5,221 nucleotides of DNA. Origin: Dehalococcoidia bacterium (GTDB lineage: Bacteria > Chloroflexota > Dehalococcoidia > GIF9 > UBA5629). How positions within the stretch are numbered: position 1 is the stretch's first letter; every line of letters begins with the position of its first letter. The position numbers and the translations under genes are program-made. Shown here piece after piece: positions 1 to 5,221 of this stretch. Under the pieces are notes generated by a model. It saw only the letters and a list, made by a program, of their open reading frames with translations, did not search any database and was not told where the DNA came from. The stretch is from the NCBI GenBank assembly GCA_014384515.1, contig JACNFS010000209.1, positions 2,593 through 7,813 of the forward strand. The letters run 5' to 3'.

Positions 1-416
1 TGTACAAACCGGTGCTCAAGATGCTTGATGAGCGGCAAGCCAAGATAAAGGAAAGTCTGGAGCAAGCTGAGCAGATTAAGGAAGAGGTAGCACGCAGCGA
101 CGAGCAAATCAAGGCCAACCTGAAAACAGCCCACAAAGAGGGGCAAGCTTTAATCGCTCAGGCAGCACAAATAGGCGAAAGGCTAACTGAGGAAGCCAAG
201 GAAAAAGCGCGTCAAGAAGCTGAATCCTTGATTGCCAAAGCACACGCCGAAATAGGGCGAGAACGCGACAAAGCTATTGACGAGTTGCGTAAGGAATTTG
301 TAGATATCGCCATTCTAGCTGCAGAAAAGGTGATTAACGAAACTCTGGACAGAGAAAAACATCGTAAGCTTATCGATGAGGTGCTGGACGACAGCACCAC
401 ATTTAAGCAAACCTAG
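1..416 (+). CDS. atpF: ATP synthase Fo subunit b (AtpF), 5'-truncated by the window edge
   Basis: This is the peripheral-stalk subunit b of F1Fo ATP synthase, which anchors delta and the alpha3-beta3 head to the membrane. The frame is open from the first complete codon at base 3 and reads YKPVLKMLDERQ, the usual b-subunit segment directly after the N-terminal membrane helix. The GTG at 12 is therefore an internal valine and not the start. About 137 residues are visible. Family members usually have about 160-170, so some 30 residues including the single transmembrane helix lie upstream. The visible part is almost entirely charged and alanine-rich, rich in E, K, A and Q and without proline after the first residues, as expected for the long parallel coiled-coil dimer. 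The C-terminal part (around AILAAEKVINETLD) is the usual delta-binding end. The TAG stop lies 14 nt before atpH. Identity is secure from sequence and position. Nothing suggests a separate b' subunit, but upstream genes are not visible. Confidence 0.96.
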   Translation, partial: YKPVLKMLDERQAKIKESLEQAEQIKEEVARSDEQIKANLKTAHKEGQALIAQAAQIGERLTEEAKEKARQEAESLIAKAHAEIGRERDKAIDELRKEFVDIAILAAEKVINETLDREKHRKLIDEVLDDSTTFKQT

Positions 417-430
417 AGGGCCAACGGTCA

Positions 431-970
431 ATGCCAACAACAGTTTTCAGTAAACGTTATGCTCAAGCTGCCTTTGAGATCGCCCAGCAAAAGGAAAAAC
501 TGGAAGAATGGCACTCCGACCTGAGAAGAATTGCTGAGCTAGCGCGGGATGCCGAATTCACATCTTTGGTTGAAAACCCTAAACTACCGTTTCAGCCGAA
601 AGCAGAGCTTGCGCAGGAAGCGTTAGGTAGGATAAATCCGCTGGCCTTGAATCTCGCCTACCTTTTAATCGCTAAAGGTAGGCTCAAGAGTGCCAGTCAG
701 ATTGCCGATGAATATGACCGCTTATTAGACGATTTTCATGGAATTGGACATGCCAGAGTCATTACTGCCGTTCCACTTGATGACACAAATAGAGAAAGGC
801 TTAGCCAACGTCTTGAAGCCATAATCGGAAGGAAAGTAAGCCTTAGCCTTCAAGTCGACCCAAATGTTTTGGGGGGCTTTGTCGCTAGAATCGACGACAG
901 AGTTATCGACTGCAGCATTCGTAACAAACTGGAGATGCTGAGGAGAAGTGTAGTTAAGGTCGGAACGTAA
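431..970 (+). CDS. atpH: ATP synthase F1 subunit delta (AtpH)
   Basis: Delta (179 aa, normal for the family) sits on top of the alpha3-beta3 head and ties it to the C-terminus of subunit b, completing the stator. The N-terminal helical domain spans about residues 1-105 and opens with FSKRYAQAAFEIA, close to the family's usual start (often ARRYAKALFELA). The C-terminal domain, about residues 108-179, carries the conserved signature around VDPNVLGGFVARIDDRVID (142-160), followed by a terminal helix (SIRNKLEMLRRSV). The ATG at 431 is chosen because it gives the expected N-terminus directly. A modest AGAGGG (415-420), overlapping the atpF stop codon, lies 10 nt upstream. The gene fits between atpF and atpA as in most bacterial operons. 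A perfect 10-bp inverted repeat lies inside it at 656-683. In some bacteria delta is fused to b; here they are separate. Confidence 0.97.
   Translation: MPTTVFSKRYAQAAFEIAQQKEKLEEWHSDLRRIAELARDAEFTSLVENPKLPFQPKAELAQEALGRINPLALNLAYLLIAKGRLKSASQIADEYDRLLDDFHGIGHARVITAVPLDDTNRERLSQRLEAIIGRKVSLSLQVDPNVLGGFVARIDDRVIDCSIRNKLEMLRRSVVKVGT
656..683 (+). repeat. perfect inverted repeat inside atpH (10-bp arms, 8-nt loop)
   Basis: GCCTACCTTT (656-665) is exactly complementary to AAAGGTAGGC (674-683), leaving an 8-nt loop. It lies within the coding sequence for delta residues about 76-85 (AYLLIAKGRL). No T-run follows on either strand, so it is not an intrinsic terminator. In the mRNA it could form a stable stem. 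Whether it has any function is unknown, and chance plus codon choice is a fair alternative. Confidence 0.6.
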
Positions 971-978
971 CTACCTGT

Positions 979-989
979 AAGAGGGGTGA
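979..989 (+). promoter_or_regulatory. ribosome binding site of atpA
   Basis: AAGAGGGGTGA resembles the full anti-Shine-Dalgarno complement AAGGAGGTGA. It ends 6 nt before the ATG at 996, within the 25-nt atpH-atpA gap, the largest gap in the window. It supports the chosen atpA start. Confidence 0.75.
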
Positions 990-995
990 ACAATC

Positions 996-2507
996 ATGAC
1001 GACTGAGGGACGAGACATAGTCTCGGTAATTAAAGAGCAAATCGAACACTTTGGCGCTGCTGTGACCATGGTAGATGTGGGAACGGTAATCGAGGTAGGC
1101 GATGGAGTTGCTCGGATCCACGGGTTACGTGGTGCCAAATATAATGAGCTGGTGGAGTTTCCTAACGGTATTATGGGAGTGGCCCTCAACTTGGAGGAGG
1201 ACAATGTCGCCGCCGTTATCCTTGGTGACCACACCAGTATCAAGGAAGGGGATGAAGTTCGCTGCACTGGAAGAGTGGCTGAAGTGCCTGTGGGCGATGA
1301 GCTTGTAGGACGAGTAGTCGACCCTATAGGTAACCCCCTAGACGATTTAGGCCCAATCAAGGCGACAAGGACCAGGCCTGTGGAGCGGGTTGCGCCCAAT
1401 GTCGTAATGAGACAACCAGTAAGAACGCCAGTACATACCGGCATAAAGATAGTAGATAGCTTAATCCCGATCGGACGCGGCCAGCGCGAGCTCATCATCG
1501 GTGACCGGTCTATAGGCAAATCAGCCATTGCTATCGACACTATCATCAGCCAAAAAGGTGGTGACCTCATCTGTATCTATGTAGCTATCGGCCAGAAAAC
1601 ATCTAAGGTAGCACAGGTAATAGACGTATTTGAGAAATACGGAGCTATGGAACATACCATTGTAGTGGCGGCAAACGCCTCTGACCCAGCACCTTTGCAA
1701 TATCTAGCCCCTTATGCCGGTTGTGCTATCGGGGAAGAATTCATGGAGCAGGGGAAAGATGTACTCGTTGTCTACGATGATTTATCCAAGCATGCTTGGG
1801 CTTACCGCCAGATATCTCTGATACTCCGGCGTCCGCCAGGTCGAGAGGCTTATCCCGGTGACGTCTTCTACCTTCACAGTCGGCTTCTGGAACGAGCTGC
1901 CAAGCTGGCTCCCGAGCACGGCGGCGGTTCCCTTACCGCTCTGCCTATTATAGAAGTCCAAGCCGGAGACCTGGCTGCCTATATTCCGACCAATGTCATC
2001 TCGATTACTGATGGGCAGATTTACCTTGAAACAGATTTGTTCAACACCGGCATTCGCCCACCATTGAACGCTGGTCTGTCAGTATCTCGTGTCGGCGGCA
2101 ATGCCCAGACTAAAGCTATGAGGCAGGTAGCCGGTAAGTTAAGATTAGACATGGCTCAATTCCGTGAACTGGCCACTTTCGCTCAGTTCGGCACTGCTGA
2201 CCTGGACAAAGCTACCCGGGCCCAGTTGGATCGAGGGCAGCGCACCACCGAAATACTAAAACAGCCACAATATACCCCGATGCCCTTGAAGAAAGAGGTC
2301 ACAATTCTCTACGCTGTCACTAACGGCTATCTAGACGACGTGCCAGTGGAAACAACTGCCGCCTTTGAGCAGGGGTTTCACCGATTCATGGAAAACAGCC
2401 ATCCTGAAATAGGACAGCGCATTGCTGCTGAGAAAGAACTCAAGCCAGAAACTGAAGAGGCTCTAAAGTCAGCAATTCTGGAGTTCAAACGAAGCGCAAC
2501 TTATTAA
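996..2507 (+). CDS. atpA: ATP synthase F1 subunit alpha (AtpA)
   Basis: Alpha (503 aa, typical length) forms the alpha3-beta3 hexamer and carries the non-catalytic nucleotide sites. It also donates an arginine to the catalytic sites. Visible parts in order are: N-terminal helix contacting delta, about 1-25; beta-barrel, about 26-95 ([17 protein letters not shown]); P-loop GDRSIGKS, 169-176; Walker B strand VLVVYDD, 256-262, followed by LSKHAWAYR; the [23 protein letters not shown] block, split here as [12 protein letters not shown] (279-289 region) and [10 protein letters not shown] (291-300); the alpha/beta family signature [10 protein letters not shown] (355-364) with the conserved arginine finger R365; and the C-terminal helical domain from about 380. 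The P-loop differs from the usual GDRQTGKT: serine and isoleucine replace Q and T, and the last residue is Ser, but the GxxxxGK[ST] pattern is kept. A good Shine-Dalgarno precedes the ATG. A small 6-bp hairpin falls just inside the coding start (1011-1025). Confidence 0.99.
   Translation: MTTEGRDIVSVIKEQIEHFGAAVTMVDVGTVIEVGDGVARIHGLRGAKYNELVEFPNGIMGVALNLEEDNVAAVILGDHTSIKEGDEVRCTGRVAEVPVGDELVGRVVDPIGNPLDDLGPIKATRTRPVERVAPNVVMRQPVRTPVHTGIKIVDSLIPIGRGQRELIIGDRSIGKSAIAIDTIISQKGGDLICIYVAIGQKTSKVAQVIDVFEKYGAMEHTIVVAANASDPAPLQYLAPYAGCAIGEEFMEQGKDVLVVYDDLSKHAWAYRQISLILRRPPGREAYPGDVFYLHSRLLERAAKLAPEHGGGSLTALPIIEVQAGDLAAYIPTNVISITDGQIYLETDLFNTGIRPPLNAGLSVSRVGGNAQTKAMRQVAGKLRLDMAQFRELATFAQFGTADLDKATRAQLDRGQRTTEILKQPQYTPMPLKKEVTILYAVTNGYLDDVPVETTAAFEQGFHRFMENSHPEIGQRIAAEKELKPETEEALKSAILEFKRSATY
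1011..1025 (+). repeat. short inverted repeat just inside atpA start (6-bp arms, 3-nt loop)
   Basis: CGAGAC (1011-1016) pairs exactly with GTCTCG (1020-1025) around the loop ATA, starting 15 nt after the A of the atpA ATG. A stem this close to the start could influence initiation on the mRNA. It is short, and such stems arise by chance, so no function is claimed. Confidence 0.4.
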
Positions 2508-2516
2508 AGGAAAGAA

Positions 2517-4779
<2,263 letters not shown>

Positions 4780-4781
4780 TG

Positions 4782-5207
4782 ATGGCAACTCTGAGGCTTG
4801 AGATCATAACGGCTGAGCGTCAAGTGCTCGCTGATGACATCGACATACTAGTCGCTCCAGGCATCGAGGGAGAGCTAGGCATCTTGCCTCATCACGCTCC
4901 TCTGATGACCATGCTTCAACCCGGCGAACTACTCATCAGAAAAGACGGGGAAGAAACGTACATGGTCGTTACGGGTGGTTTCCTTGAGGTACGCCCGGAT
5001 AAGGTCATAGTTCTAGCAGATGCCTGTGAACGTGCCGAAGAGATCGATGTCGCGCGCGCTGAAGAGGCTAAACGCCGTGCTGAAGAAAGGCTCAAAACTC
5101 GACCGCCAGACATGGAGGCTGCTTCGATTGAAGCCGCTCTTCGCCGTTCCCTAACCCGCCTCAGAGTAGCCGAAAGAAGACGTCGGAAAGCGAAACCAGG
5201 TTTGTAG
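4782..5207 (+). CDS. atpC: ATP synthase F1 subunit epsilon (AtpC)
   Basis: Epsilon (141 aa) joins gamma to the c-ring and, in many bacteria, restrains ATP hydrolysis through its C-terminal helices. The N-terminal beta-sandwich, about 1-84, includes [24 protein letters not shown] (30-41) and the [11 protein letters not shown] block (65-75). The C-terminal helical hairpin, about 88-135, is highly charged and ends in a basic tail ([11 protein letters not shown]). Residues 88-93 read IDVARA, matching the I(L)DxxRA ATP-binding motif described for thermophilic Bacillus PS3 epsilon. Further arginines at 99, 122 and 126 match that protein's ATP contacts as I remember them. Three ATGs in a row (4776, 4779, 4782) are possible starts. 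4782 is preferred for its spacing to GAGGG and its typical MATLRLE N-terminus. Starting at 4776 would add two methionines and overlap the atpD stop (ATGA). The gene is translationally close to atpD and is the last one seen. Confidence 0.96.
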   Translation: MATLRLEIITAERQVLADDIDILVAPGIEGELGILPHHAPLMTMLQPGELLIRKDGEETYMVVTGGFLEVRPDKVIVLADACERAEEIDVARAEEAKRRAEERLKTRPPDMEAASIEAALRRSLTRLRVAERRRRKAKPGL

Positions 5208-5221
5208 TTACAGCTCAGCTA

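Noticed and set aside
12..14. GTG at 12 as the start of atpF
   Set aside because: Codons before it read YKP in frame, the typical continuation from the membrane helix of subunit b. Starting here would leave a b subunit without its membrane anchor.
1189..1308. GGAGGA followed by an out-of-frame ATG at 1204 inside atpA
   Set aside because: It looks like an internal start, but the GGAGGAGGAC simply encodes LEED of alpha, and the resulting frame is short with no recognisable protein.
971..1570. 199-codon open frame on the - strand opposite the atpA 5' half
   Set aside because: It lies wholly over conserved alpha coding sequence. Its translation is a low-complexity mix rich in S, T, P and I with no recognisable domain, as expected for an antisense shadow.
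5121..5134. GCTTC/GAAGC hairpin near the end of atpC as a terminator
   Set aside because: The stem is only 5 bp, lies within the coding region, and has no T-run after it.
5208..5221. Terminator or next gene after atpC
   Set aside because: Only 14 nt remain. No stem, T-run or start signal can be supported there.

Overview
This window is a run of six ATP synthase genes, all on the + strand: the 3' part of atpF (subunit b), then atpH (delta), atpA (alpha), atpG (gamma), atpD (beta) and atpC (epsilon). The order F-H-A-G-D-C is the standard bacterial F1Fo order. The a and c subunit genes (atpB, atpE) and the promoter would lie upstream of base 1. No gene is seen on the - strand, and there is no mobile element, RNA gene or CRISPR array. 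The long - strand reading frames over atpA, atpG and atpD are shadows of conserved genes.

The layout is very compact. Gaps are 14 nt (atpF-atpH), 25 nt (atpH-atpA), 9 nt (atpA-atpG), 13 nt (atpG-atpD) and about 2 nt (atpD-atpC). Each gap holds little more than a Shine-Dalgarno sequence, so a single polycistronic mRNA is the simplest reading. No stretch over 300 bases lacks a gene. No intrinsic terminator is visible, and only 14 nt follow atpC. All five complete genes are full length with intact catalytic motifs, so the window looks like a working housekeeping locus.

The organism is a bacterium with roughly balanced base composition. The beta subunit differs from the common bacterial consensus at several places (FIDNIYRY for [16 protein letters not shown] for ADDLTDPA, EELSEED for [17 protein letters not shown] for HLDATTVLSR). 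From memory, these changes resemble beta subunits of Dehalococcoidia (Chloroflexota). That assignment is an inference, not a database result.

The products form one machine. Alpha3-beta3 carries the nucleotide sites, gamma is the rotor shaft, epsilon sits at its foot and can inhibit or sense ATP, and delta with b forms the peripheral stalk that holds the alpha3-beta3 head to the membrane stator. I found no undescribed system. The points most worth checking are a complete predicted ATP-binding residue set in epsilon, lineage-type substitutions around the alpha and beta nucleotide sites, and two perfect inverted repeats inside atpH and atpG.
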